A stretch of 44,141 nt of DNA from Bacillota bacterium (GTDB taxonomy: Bacteria; Bacillota; Clostridia; Christensenellales; Aristaeellaceae). Shown here piece after piece: positions 1 through 6,592 of the stretch. The position numbers and the translations under genes were made by a program. The notes beneath the pieces were generated by a model. That model saw only the letters and a list, made by a program, of their open reading frames with translations. It searched no databases and was not told the origin of the DNA. The stretch covers positions 1 to 44,141 of the forward strand of contig JAEYAR010000164.1 of NCBI GenBank assembly GCA_023404715.1, in the 5' to 3' direction. Within the stretch, counting starts at the first letter, position 1; the number at the start of each line of letters is the position of its first letter.

Positions 1-142
1 CCTCGGAGGCAAGGTAAAGAAGCCCTTTGGCGAACTGCCTGTATCGTAAACATCCGCTGCCCATCACCAAAAGGGATAGATGCGTCATCCATCCGCCCTG
101 TTTACAGAAGGCAACAGCCCAATCTGGTGCTTTTTTGCGCAT
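1..142 (-). CDS. Sugar ABC transporter permease, MalF-like (5' end only)
   Basis: Partial gene running off the left edge; 47 codons are visible from an ATG at 142-140. An AGGAGGC ribosome site lies at 157-151, eight bases before the ATG, which fixes the start. The peptide begins MRKKAPDWAV and continues with HLSLLVMGSG and KGLLYLASE. This is the pattern seen at the N-terminus of many CUT1-type (MalF/UgpA-like) permeases of Bacillota: a basic start, LSxxxMG, then KGLxxLxxE leading into the first membrane helix. It lies 74 bases downstream of a substrate-binding protein gene on the same strand, which supports the call. The family is inferred from a short stretch and the substrate is unknown. 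Confidence 0.72.
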   Translation of the reverse strand, partial: MRKKAPDWAVAFCKQGGWMTHLSLLVMGSGCLRYRQFAKGLLYLASE

Positions 143-165
143 TATACGACGCCTCCTTGATTTTG

Positions 166-201
166 AAAAAAGGCTGTCGCGTCCTGATGCGGCAGCCTTT
201 T
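166..201 (-). terminator. Intercistronic terminator between binding protein and permease
   Basis: Read on the minus strand, a GGCTGCCGC / GCGACAGCC stem (197-189 with 180-172) with an 8-base loop is followed by six T residues (171-166). The stem has one G-T pair. It stands between the binding-protein stop codon (217) and the permease ribosome site (157). Such hairpins in ABC operons often allow partial read-through, so that binding protein exceeds permease. Four T residues also follow the stem on the plus strand, but no plus-strand gene ends here. Confidence 0.8.
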
Positions 202-216
202 GTGATGCATTGCGTG

Positions 217-1389
217 TTATTTTGCGGTCGCCTGCTGCACCAACTGATCCAGCATCGTCTGCAGATCAGCGGTAGTGTGGGCCTCCAGTTCCAATCCGAA
301 CGCTTCAGCGGGCGTCCAGTAGGCGCCCAACACGTGTTGGCTGACAGCATAGGCGCTTTGAGCGGCGAGGGCCGTGAGTGCAGGGTCGGCGGCCACTGCA
401 TCGGAAGCGGCGGCACGGATGTTGGATGGGCCATAGCCCAGCAATTCAAATCGCCGCAGTTGAGCCTTCTCGCTTGTCAGATACTCCGCCAGCATCATCG
501 CTTCCACAGGATGGGCAGTTTGGGTATTGATGCCTATAATTTTACATCCCAAAAAGGACCCCATTTGAACCTGCCCACCGCCGCAGGTGAATGTCGGCAG
601 TTTGGCTGCGCCGAAGTTTTCGCCAAGCTTATCTTTGATTGCGGCGGAAGTCCAGGGGCCGCTTATGCCGGCGCAGATTGTGTCGCCGATAGCGCCTTGC
701 AGCACGCTGTCGTCGCCGGTCATAAACGCAGGATCGTTGCAGAAAGCACGGATGGCCTCCGCAGCCGCCAAGCCCTTCGGACTATTGAAGTCACACAATT
801 GATTGCCTTCGGCATCCAGCGTCAGACTACAGCCATTTCCCAAGAAAAAGGAAGCCAGATACCAGCCGTTGGATACGTCCATGTGTACGAACTTGCCCGC
901 TTTACCCGCTGCCGCCAGCAGGCCGTCAAGCGTCTTGACATCCTCTTGGGTCAGCACGGATTTATCGTAGTAGAGGTAATAGCCGTTGTCCGCAGTCATG
1001 GGATAGCCGTACAGCACGCCGTTGTAACTGGCAGCATCGATGGTGCCGGCGGCATTGGCAGCCACGATGGCATCCTTGTTGCGGGTAACCTCGTAAAGGG
1101 CATCTGCCTGTACGAGGGTGATGATCTGGTCGTCGGGAAAGGAAAACACGTCCGCGGCAGCGGCGGGGTCTTCCAGATAACGAGCCTGCGCGTCGGCTTC
1201 ACCTACGACGCCGTAGGTAAACGCCCAGGTTTGCTGGGGATGTTCGGCGGCAAAGGCTTCGCACAGCTCAACCAGCAGCGCTTGATCGGTTTGGCTGCCC
1301 CAGACCTTCAGTTCGATAGTCTCCGCGTCGGCACAAGCGCCTACGCCGCTCAGAAGGAGTACCATCAAAATGGAAATTAGCTTCTTCAT
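217..1389 (-). CDS. Extracellular sugar-type ABC substrate-binding protein
   Basis: 390-residue secreted solute-binding protein of the MalE/CUT1 type (SBP_bac_1-like). It captures a solute, probably a sugar or oligosaccharide, outside the membrane for an ABC importer. The N-terminus is a short basic signal peptide followed by VGAC, an acceptable lipobox with Cys19 as the lipid-modified residue; a signal peptidase I site after ADA is an alternative. The mature part starts ETIELKVWGSQ, typical of the first strand of these proteins, and has the usual family length. The ATG at 1389 has GGAGG at 1403-1399. A strong promoter and an operator-like palindrome lie upstream, and a permease gene follows after a terminator. 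The ligand cannot be deduced. Confidence 0.85.
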   Translation of the reverse strand: MKKLISILMVLLLSGVGACADAETIELKVWGSQTDQALLVELCEAFAAEHPQQTWAFTYGVVGEADAQARYLEDPAAAADVFSFPDDQIITLVQADALYEVTRNKDAIVAANAAGTIDAASYNGVLYGYPMTADNGYYLYYDKSVLTQEDVKTLDGLLAAAGKAGKFVHMDVSNGWYLASFFLGNGCSLTLDAEGNQLCDFNSPKGLAAAEAIRAFCNDPAFMTGDDSVLQGAIGDTICAGISGPWTSAAIKDKLGENFGAAKLPTFTCGGGQVQMGSFLGCKIIGINTQTAHPVEAMMLAEYLTSEKAQLRRFELLGYGPSNIRAAASDAVAADPALTALAAQSAYAVSQHVLGAYWTPAEAFGLELEAHTTADLQTMLDQLVQQATAK

Positions 1390-1433
1390 ACAAATCCACC
1401 TCCGTTTTTTGTGGTTAAAAACCTTATAGCCGT

Positions 1434-1485
1434 ATTATTTCATCATTGTTACCTTACGTCAACGAAAATATGGGAAAGCGCTTTC
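1434..1485 (-). promoter_or_regulatory. Promoter and cre/LacI-type operator of the sugar ABC operon
   Basis: On the minus strand, TTGACG (1462-1457) and AATAAT (1439-1434) are separated by exactly 17 bases, a good vegetative promoter about 45 bases before the ATG. Eleven bases upstream of the -35 box is the perfect 12-base palindrome GAAAGCGCTTTC (1474-1485). Its core resembles CcpA cre sites and LacI-family operators (central CG, A/T-rich arms). It centres near -52 relative to the expected start of transcription. That position suits activation or upstream control better than simple blocking of polymerase. Which regulator binds is unknown. Confidence 0.65.
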
Positions 1486-1557
1486 TTTTTCGATGTTCGA
1501 CTCGCATGCGGCACAAACGCCCAAGCCCTGATAAACACCATAAAAACTAAGGGTCGG

Positions 1558-1586
1558 TTGCGCGATGGGGCCGGATGCGGTATAAT
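1558..1586 (+). promoter_or_regulatory. Promoter of the site-2 protease / scpAB operon
   Basis: TTGCGC (1558-1563) and a perfect TATAAT (1581-1586) are spaced by 17 bases. Transcription should start near 1593, about 27 bases before the ATG at 1620. The -10 box lies within the longer in-frame open reading frame that begins at 1575, which argues for the start at 1620. Confidence 0.7.
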
Positions 1587-1619
1587 AAGACAAGCCTAAA
1601 AGCGAACGGGAGGACAGGC

Positions 1620-2381
1620 ATGTTTTTATTGGAGCTTCTGCGCGACGACCCGCTAAAATTTTTAGATTTCTCGCTTTACCGCGTACCCGCGGTTTTGATC
1701 GCGCTGTGCTGCCACGAGTGGGGGCATGCGTTTATCGCTTATCTGTGCGGCGACCCGACCGCCAAGCTGATGCACCGCATGACGATCAACCCCTTGCGCC
1801 ATCTAGACCCTGTCGGCACGCTTATGCTTTTCTTTCTGGGGTTTGGTTGGGCCAAGCCCGTCCCCGTCAACCCCTATAACTTTAAAAATGGGCGCTGGGA
1901 CGACCTAAAGGTCTCCATCGCCGGCATTGCGGTTAACCTGATCATCTTCCTCGTCTGCACGCTGTCGCTCGTAGCGCTGACGTATGTGATCTGGGTGCCG
2001 GAGGTGCGGACGTATTATACGCTCGGCGATCTGATGGGCATCAATAGCGGCGTGACGCTGAACATCATGTACGGTTACGGTGATCTTTATGTAGAGCTGA
2101 TGCAGCACCCGCAGCTGCTGCCCCTGGTGCGCCTGCTGATGCAGATCGCCCAGATCAACCTATACATCGCGCTGTTCAACCTCGTGCCTGTGCCGCCGCT
2201 GGACGGTTACCACGTGCTCAACGACCTCGTCCTCAGGGGGCGTTGGCAGATTACGCAGCGTCAGGCGCAGATCGGCATCGGCGTCGTCATGGCAATCTCA
2301 TTTTTTACCGACTGGCTCGCTCGCGCGCTGAACTTTGCCGCCACCGGCATCCAGACGTTCATCTTACGCTTCTTTATGTGA
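1620..2381 (+). CDS. Site-2 protease family (M50) membrane metalloprotease
   Basis: 253-residue polytopic membrane protein of the M50/S2P-like family, intramembrane zinc proteases. The zinc motif HEWGH is at residues 32-36 in the first hydrophobic segment, and the second motif, NLVPVPPLDG, carries the third metal ligand Asp195. Further hydrophobic segments follow the NP-containing region near residue 57. The ATG at 1620 has GGGAGGA at 1608-1614; longer in-frame starts lie at or above the -10 box. It is the first gene of an apparent operon with scpA and scpB, a common clostridial arrangement (YwhC/rip3-like proteases next to scpAB). The natural substrate is not known. Confidence 0.88.
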   Translation: MFLLELLRDDPLKFLDFSLYRVPAVLIALCCHEWGHAFIAYLCGDPTAKLMHRMTINPLRHLDPVGTLMLFFLGFGWAKPVPVNPYNFKNGRWDDLKVSIAGIAVNLIIFLVCTLSLVALTYVIWVPEVRTYYTLGDLMGINSGVTLNIMYGYGDLYVELMQHPQLLPLVRLLMQIAQINLYIALFNLVPVPPLDGYHVLNDLVLRGRWQITQRQAQIGIGVVMAISFFTDWLARALNFAATGIQTFILRFFM

Positions 2382-2388
2382 GGATTAC

Positions 2389-3129
2389 ATGGCCTATATC
2401 ATTCAGCTCAAACAGTTTGAAGGGCCCCTGGACCTTCTGCTGCACCTGATTACCCGCGCCCAAATCGATATATGCGACATCTTTATCTCGGAGATCACCG
2501 AACAATACCTGGAAGCGATGGGCGACATCGCTTCGCTGGATATGGATACGGCCAGCGAATTTCTCGCGATGGCGGCGACGTTGCTGGAAATCAAATCGCG
2601 CGCGCTGTTGCCGCGTCCGCCCGATCCGGAGGAGGAGGGGGAGGAATCGCCTGAACAGGCGCTCATCCGGCGCCTCAACGAATACCGCCTCTACAAGCAA
2701 AGCGCCGGGCAGATGAAGGATTTTGAGAAGGCTGCGCAAGCCGTCTTTTCCAAGCTGCCGGAGGAGTATCCGTTGCCGCCGCCGACCTTTCAGCTCGACG
2801 GCCTGACGATGGAAGGCCTCGTGGCCGCAATCGACCGCATCCTGGCCCGCATTGAGCTGCGCAGCGCGCCGGGGCCGTCGGTGCGCAACATCGCTCGCGA
2901 CAGCTTTTCTATCGAGGAGTGCGTCTACCGCATCTCGCAACGGATACACAGGGGCCCGGCCTATTTTACAGAGCTGTTCAGCGAGCATCCGAGCCGCGAC
3001 GAGGTCATCACGCTCTTCATGGCGCTGCTGGAGCTTTTGCGGCTGGGGCGGCTTCATATCGAGCAGGAGCACGTATTTGACGACATCTTGTTATTACCCG
3101 GCAGGAGGGAAGCCAGTGGAGCAAACTGA
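2389..3129 (+). CDS. scpA: Segregation and condensation protein A
   Basis: 246-residue kleisin subunit of the SMC-ScpAB condensin, which organises and helps segregate the chromosome. The start MAYIIQLKQFEGPLDLLLHL is diagnostic: ScpA proteins open with a short strand followed by F-x-GPLDLLLHLI. The acidic middle (PDPEEEGEE near residue 83) is the usual flexible linker, and the C-terminal winged helix binds the SMC head. The start follows the protease stop by 7 bases, with GTGAGGA as ribosome site. The gene overlaps scpB by 14 bases, which implies coupled translation and balanced amounts of the two partners. Confidence 0.96.
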   Translation: MAYIIQLKQFEGPLDLLLHLITRAQIDICDIFISEITEQYLEAMGDIASLDMDTASEFLAMAATLLEIKSRALLPRPPDPEEEGEESPEQALIRRLNEYRLYKQSAGQMKDFEKAAQAVFSKLPEEYPLPPPTFQLDGLTMEGLVAAIDRILARIELRSAPGPSVRNIARDSFSIEECVYRISQRIHRGPAYFTELFSEHPSRDEVITLFMALLELLRLGRLHIEQEHVFDDILLLPGRREASGAN

Positions 3130-3676
3130 ACTGAGCAAAGTGCTCGAGGCGATTCTATTCGTCTCTGGGGAGCCGGTGGAATTGGACGAGCTCGCGAAGG
3201 CGCTGGAGATTAGCTCGCTTGAGCTCACGGTCGCGCTCGACGAGCTGGAGGTGTACTATGACCGCGAAAGGCGGGGCATTCGCCTCCTGCGCTTCGGCGA
3301 CCACGTACAGCTGGGCACGCGGCCGGATTACGCGCCCTATGTCGAACGGCTATTGCAGCCTATTCAAAAGCAGACGCTTTCCCAGGCGGTGATGGAGACC
3401 CTGGCCGTCATCGCGTATAAACAGCCGGTGACGCGCAGCGAAATCGAAGCCATCCGCGGAGTCAAGTGCGATTATTCGGTGCAATCCCTAGTCAACAAGC
3501 GCCTCATATGCGAGGTGGGGCGTAAGGAAGCCCTAGGGCGGCCCATCCTATACGGAACGACGGATGAATTTCTGCGGCATTTTTGCATATCCTCCCTCGA
3601 GGAGCTGCCCAAGGTAGACTTTAACGCGGTCGAAGCGGCGCTCAGCGCCGGCACGCCGGAGGAACCGGCGATATAA
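3116..3676 (+). CDS. scpB: Segregation and condensation protein B
   Basis: 186-residue partner of ScpA in the SMC condensin complex. It has two winged-helix domains: residues 1-80 with LEAILFVSGEPV, and the second with ETLAVIAYKQPVTRSEIEAIRG, the hallmark ScpB motif. The likely start is GTG at 3116, inside the end of scpA, with GGAGGG at 3104-3109 six bases upstream. The longer open frame that begins at 2852 is a shadow of scpA. Length and motifs match the family. Confidence 0.95.
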   Translation: MEQTELSKVLEAILFVSGEPVELDELAKALEISSLELTVALDELEVYYDRERRGIRLLRFGDHVQLGTRPDYAPYVERLLQPIQKQTLSQAVMETLAVIAYKQPVTRSEIEAIRGVKCDYSVQSLVNKRLICEVGRKEALGRPILYGTTDEFLRHFCISSLEELPKVDFNAVEAALSAGTPEEPAI

Positions 3677-3695
3677 AAACGAAGGAAGTGATCGA

Positions 3696-4148
3696 ATGTC
3701 TCAAAAGCAAAACCCGCTCAGCAAGCCCCAAAGCCAGCTCGTGCTGCTCATCGCAGGCGACGGCCTGGATTTTGAGGCCATTTCCACCGCGCTCGGCCTT
3801 GAAAGCACGGATGTGCGCCACAAGGGCGAGATCATCAACAGATTGCCGGAGGTCGTCGCGGAGCGCGATGAGTGGTATCATGAGATCGAGTTGACGCAGA
3901 GCAACGACGTGGACAAAGCGATGAACGATCTGCTGGAGACCCTCGCACTGCATAAAGAAAAACTGGCCGTGCTCAGGGAACGGTACACGATCATCCTGCG
4001 CATGCACGTCAAGTCGGACTACGCGCGTATTTTTTATCGATTAATGCCCGATACGCTCGCACGCCTGGCAAAAACCGGCGTGCCGTTGGAGGTATCGGTG
4101 CTCTCTTGGGGCAAAATCCCCTTTCAGACCATGAGCGAAACGGAGTAA
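3696..4148 (+). CDS. DUF4279-like protein of unknown function
   Basis: 150-residue soluble protein with no signal peptide or membrane segment. The layout resembles the DUF4279 family: an early strand LVLLIAGDGLDFEAISTALG, then a GL-x-STDVRHKGE segment, a predicted helix (DKAMNDLLETLALHKEKLAVL) and a C-terminal strand pair. DUF4279 proteins are small and uncharacterised, and some occur in contexts suggesting immunity or regulation. Nothing here shows such a role. The gene sits 19 bases after scpB and 22 bases before mscL, so it is probably in the same transcript. GGAAG at 3684-3688 is the ribosome site. The function is unknown. Confidence 0.7.
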   Translation: MSQKQNPLSKPQSQLVLLIAGDGLDFEAISTALGLESTDVRHKGEIINRLPEVVAERDEWYHEIELTQSNDVDKAMNDLLETLALHKEKLAVLRERYTIILRMHVKSDYARIFYRLMPDTLARLAKTGVPLEVSVLSWGKIPFQTMSETE

Positions 4149-4170
4149 CACAAAAGCGTGGAGGAAACGG

Positions 4171-4617
4171 ATGAAAAAGTTTTTCAAAGAGTTTAAAGCA
4201 TTTGCGATGCGCGGTAACGTATTGGATATGGCGGTCGGCGTCATCATCGGCGGCGCATTCGGCAAAATCGTATCCTCTCTGGTCGCGGACGTTTTCATGC
4301 CGGTGATCGGTATGATTACCGGCGGCGTCGATATCAGCGGGGCGTTTTACGCGCTCGACGGCGGCGCGTACGCGTCCGCTCAAGCCGCTGCCGATGCGGG
4401 CGTCGGCACGCTGAATTACGGCGCTTTCGTACAGAACATCATCGATTTTCTACTCATCGCGCTGTGCATCTTTTTCATGATCAAGGTCGTCGGCAAGGTC
4501 ATGCCCACCAAGGCTGAGCCGCCGAAGGAGACGCCAAAGCTCTGCCCTTATTGCAAGACGGAAATCCATAAAGAAGCCACGCGCTGCCCGCACTGTACTT
4601 CCCAGCTGGAGGAATAG
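4171..4617 (+). CDS. mscL: Large-conductance mechanosensitive channel with C-terminal zinc ribbon
   Basis: 148-residue MscL, the pentameric tension-gated channel that releases solutes on hypo-osmotic shock. The N-terminal amphipathic helix MKKFFKEFKAFAMRGN leads into TM1 (about 16-46, VGVIIGGAFGKIVSSLV) and TM2 (about 85-107). Instead of the usual short charged C-terminal helix, the chain ends in a CPYC...CPHC ribbon with Cys125, 128, 139 and 142, likely to bind zinc in the cytoplasm. The periplasmic loop is Ala/Gly-rich. GGAGG lies upstream of the ATG at 4171. It is the last gene of the run and is followed by a long hairpin. Confidence 0.95.
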   Translation: MKKFFKEFKAFAMRGNVLDMAVGVIIGGAFGKIVSSLVADVFMPVIGMITGGVDISGAFYALDGGAYASAQAAADAGVGTLNYGAFVQNIIDFLLIALCIFFMIKVVGKVMPTKAEPPKETPKLCPYCKTEIHKEATRCPHCTSQLEE

Positions 4618-4623
4618 CGCGGC

Positions 4624-4668
4624 ATCGCGAAAGAGCGCCTGCCGCAATGACAGGCGCTCTTTCGCGAT
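4624..4668. terminator. 18-bp perfect inverted repeat between convergent mscL and tetR
   Basis: Bases 4624-4641 pair perfectly with 4651-4668, with a 9-base loop (ccgcaatga). The core GAGCGCCTG/CAGGCGCTC is followed by TTT on both strands, so the element can act in both directions for the convergent genes. It lacks a long T run on either side, so its efficiency is uncertain. Confidence 0.7.
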
Positions 4669-4702
4669 GAATAGGGGGAAGGGGAATCTATCTGAAATCC
4701 CT

Positions 4703-5281
4703 TTACAGGGTTGTTTTCAGCCCGAGCATATGCTCGATCATGGAAGCGGCGACGGGGCGGGTCAATTCGCCGCGCTGGGCCAGATGGGCGAGCCCATAGC
4801 ATAGCACGCGTACGGAGGCTTCGACGAACGAAACATCCGCTTCGCCCTCCGAAACGGCTTGGGTCGCTACGCGGCAGAGCACGGGGGCGATGTGGTCGGT
4901 GATGCGGGTGACGGCATCTTCGTAAAGCGCCGCGTGCTGAGGCAGGCACAGGTCGGCAAAGAAGGGCGTCTGCTGCAGCCGGGGCCAGATTTCACAGTCC
5001 AAGACGGCCTTTAGCTTTTCTTTTCCGGTCAAGGGGGCGCCTGCGATGCGCGAGAGCACGTCCTCGCAATGCGCGGCCCATCCTTCCGCCACCGCCTTGA
5101 CCATATCGTCCTTGGTCGTAAAGTAATAATAGAAGAGTCCTTTCGCTACATCGACCGCCGCGACGATTTCGGCGACGGAGGTCTTGACAAAACCCTGTAC
5201 GGTAAACAGCTTGGCCGCAGCTTCGACCATTTCCGCTTTTCTTTCTTCCGGTTTTTTTACGGTACGCATGGGATCGCTCAT
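4703..5281 (-). CDS. TetR family transcriptional regulator
   Basis: 192-residue regulator. The N-terminal helix-turn-helix is clear: a lead-in KKPEERKAEMVEAAAKLF, then VAEIVAAVDVAKGLFYYYF, the usual TetR recognition helix with a GxxYxYF-like end (about residues 12-56). The C-terminal half is an all-helical ligand and dimer domain without a recognisable specificity. The ATG at 5281 has AAGGAAGG immediately upstream. The fifth residue is also Met (ATG at 5269), which the same purine-rich stretch could serve with better spacing, so the start is uncertain by four codons. It is divergent from the ABC importer at 5529, a common layout for a local repressor. Confidence 0.9.
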   Translation of the reverse strand: MSDPMRTVKKPEERKAEMVEAAAKLFTVQGFVKTSVAEIVAAVDVAKGLFYYYFTTKDDMVKAVAEGWAAHCEDVLSRIAGAPLTGKEKLKAVLDCEIWPRLQQTPFFADLCLPQHAALYEDAVTRITDHIAPVLCRVATQAVSEGEADVSFVEASVRVLCYGLAHLAQRGELTRPVAASMIEHMLGLKTTL

Positions 5282-5325
5282 CCTTCCTTGGTCTTTGGTC
5301 CCTGTTGTTCGTTCTCGGTGGTTGT

Positions 5326-5354
5326 ATCATACTGAAACCAGCCTTTTGATTCAA
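5326..5354 (-). promoter_or_regulatory. Promoter of the tetR gene
   Basis: On the minus strand, TTGAAT (5354-5349) and TATGAT (5331-5326) are separated by 17 bases, placing the start of transcription near 5319, some 38 bases before the ATG. A near-palindrome CCGTCTAAACGG (5391-5402, one mismatched pair) lies between this promoter and the divergent importer promoter and could be an operator; this is only a candidate. Confidence 0.55.
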
Positions 5355-5446
5355 GCGTTAGCCGCCTAATCATTCATTTTCTACGTCGAACCGTCTAAAC
5401 GGATGCTTCAAATTACAACTGCATTGCTAACTTGCACAATCAGAGC

Positions 5447-5505
5447 TTGACATCAACCCCCTGTATGCGCTACACTACCGCTAGTAGGGCGGCGCTTAGC
5501 GCCGC
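5447..5505 (+). promoter_or_regulatory. Promoter and leader hairpin of the TrpXYZ-like importer
   Basis: A perfect TTGACA (5447-5452) and TACACT (5471-5476) are separated by 18 bases. In the short leader, GCGGCGC (5489-5495) pairs with GCGCCGC (5499-5505) around a TTA loop, just before the ribosome site AAGGAGG. The leader is too short for a T-box or tryptophan attenuator, so regulation by such an element is not supported. Confidence 0.6.
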
Positions 5506-5528
5506 AAGTAGAATAAGGAGGATTCCCA

Positions 5529-6506
5529 ATGAAGAATCTCAAACGCGCCCTTGGACTCATGCTCTCCCTGATGCTCGTGCTTGCCGCGACGGCCGGCCTG
5601 GCAGACGACGGCTCCGTGAAGATCGGTATTTTGCAGTATGTGGAGCACGCGGCGCTGGACGCCGCAACGGAGGGATTTAAACAAGCGCTTTTGGAAAGCG
5701 GCTTCGCGCTGGATGCCTTCGACTATAAAAACGCCTCCGGCGACAACGCGACGCTTCAACTGATGGCGGAGCAGTTTGCCGCTGGGGATTACGACCTGGT
5801 GCTGGGCGTAGCGACGCCCGCCGTACAGGCGTTGCTCACGGCGATGGGCGAGGATAAGCCTGTGCTGGGCACCGCGGTGACGGATTATGTCTCCGCAGGC
5901 CTGGTCGCCTCCAACGAGGCGCCCGGCGGTAACCTGAGCGGCACGAGCGATATGAACCCCGTCGACAAGCAGATCGACCTGCTCATGCAGCTGGTGCCCG
6001 AGGCGAAGACCATCGGCATTCTCTATACCTCCAGCGAGGTCAACTCCGAGATCCAGGCCAAGCTGGCGGAGGAAGAGGCAAAGCGTTACAATCTAACGGT
6101 CGTCACCAAGACCATCAGCGCGGTAGGCGAGGTGCAGCAGGCGGTCGAATCGCTCGTCGGCCAGGTCGACGCGCTCTACATCCCGACGGACAACATCTGC
6201 GCGTCCGCGATGGCGGTCATCTCCTCTGTCGCCAATCCCGCGAAGCTGCCGGTCATCGTCGGCGAGGAAAATATGTGCAACGAGGGCGGCCTTGCCACCA
6301 TCGGTCTGAACTACACGAAGCTCGGTTATCAGACGGGCGCGATGGCGCTACGGATTCTTAAGGACGGCGCGAAGATCGGCGACATGCCTATCGAAGGCCT
6401 TTCCGATGCGGACGTCTACCTCAATCAGGTTACGGCGGACGAGGTTGGCATCACATTCCCGCAGGAGCTGATCGACGCGGCCGTGAACATCGTGAAGGGC
6501 GAATAA
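5529..6506 (+). CDS. ABC importer substrate-binding protein, TrpX-like (ABC_sub_bind)
   Basis: 325-residue binding protein of the ABC_sub_bind family (PF04392 type), to which the TrpX proteins of Bacillota belong; tryptophan is a possible ligand but is not shown by the sequence. The signal peptide (residues 1-24) ends AATAGLA and is followed by DDGSVKIGILQYVEH; the IGILQ-x-xEHxALD motif is typical. No cysteine is present near the cleavage site, so there is no lipobox, which is odd for a protein that should be tethered in a single-membrane organism. The mid-chain motif VIVGEENMCNEGGLATIG and the ending IDAAVNIVKGE are family-like. The ATG has AAGGAGG upstream. A hairpin separates it from the transporter gene. 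Confidence 0.9.
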   Translation: MKNLKRALGLMLSLMLVLAATAGLADDGSVKIGILQYVEHAALDAATEGFKQALLESGFALDAFDYKNASGDNATLQLMAEQFAAGDYDLVLGVATPAVQALLTAMGEDKPVLGTAVTDYVSAGLVASNEAPGGNLSGTSDMNPVDKQIDLLMQLVPEAKTIGILYTSSEVNSEIQAKLAEEEAKRYNLTVVTKTISAVGEVQQAVESLVGQVDALYIPTDNICASAMAVISSVANPAKLPVIVGEENMCNEGGLATIGLNYTKLGYQTGAMALRILKDGAKIGDMPIEGLSDADVYLNQVTADEVGITFPQELIDAAVNIVKGE

Positions 6507-6527
6507 ACGGCAACCATCTCAAAGACA

Positions 6528-6571
6528 CCTGCAAAGGCGGTGGCATTTCGCCATCGCCTTTGGCGGGTTTT
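6528..6571 (+). terminator. Intercistronic hairpin between binding protein and fused transporter
   Basis: A long stem, CCTGCAAAGGCGGTGGC pairing with GCCATCGCCTTTGGCGGG (one bulge, G-T pairs), encloses an ATTTC loop and ends in TTTT. It lies between the binding-protein stop and the ribosome site of the next gene, so it probably acts as a partial terminator or 3'-end stabiliser that keeps binding-protein mRNA in excess. Confidence 0.75.
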
Positions 6572-6592
6572 GAAAGAGCAGGAGATTTGCAC

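Noticed and set aside
127..1380. 417-codon open frame on the plus strand
   Set aside because: It is the antisense of the substrate-binding protein gene, which has a signal peptide, promoter, ribosome site and family features. The plus-strand translation has no recognisable domain.
5453..5528. T-box or tryptophan attenuator in front of the TrpX-like gene
   Set aside because: The leader after the -10 box is only about 50 bases and contains one small hairpin, too short for a T-box and without a leader peptide rich in Trp.
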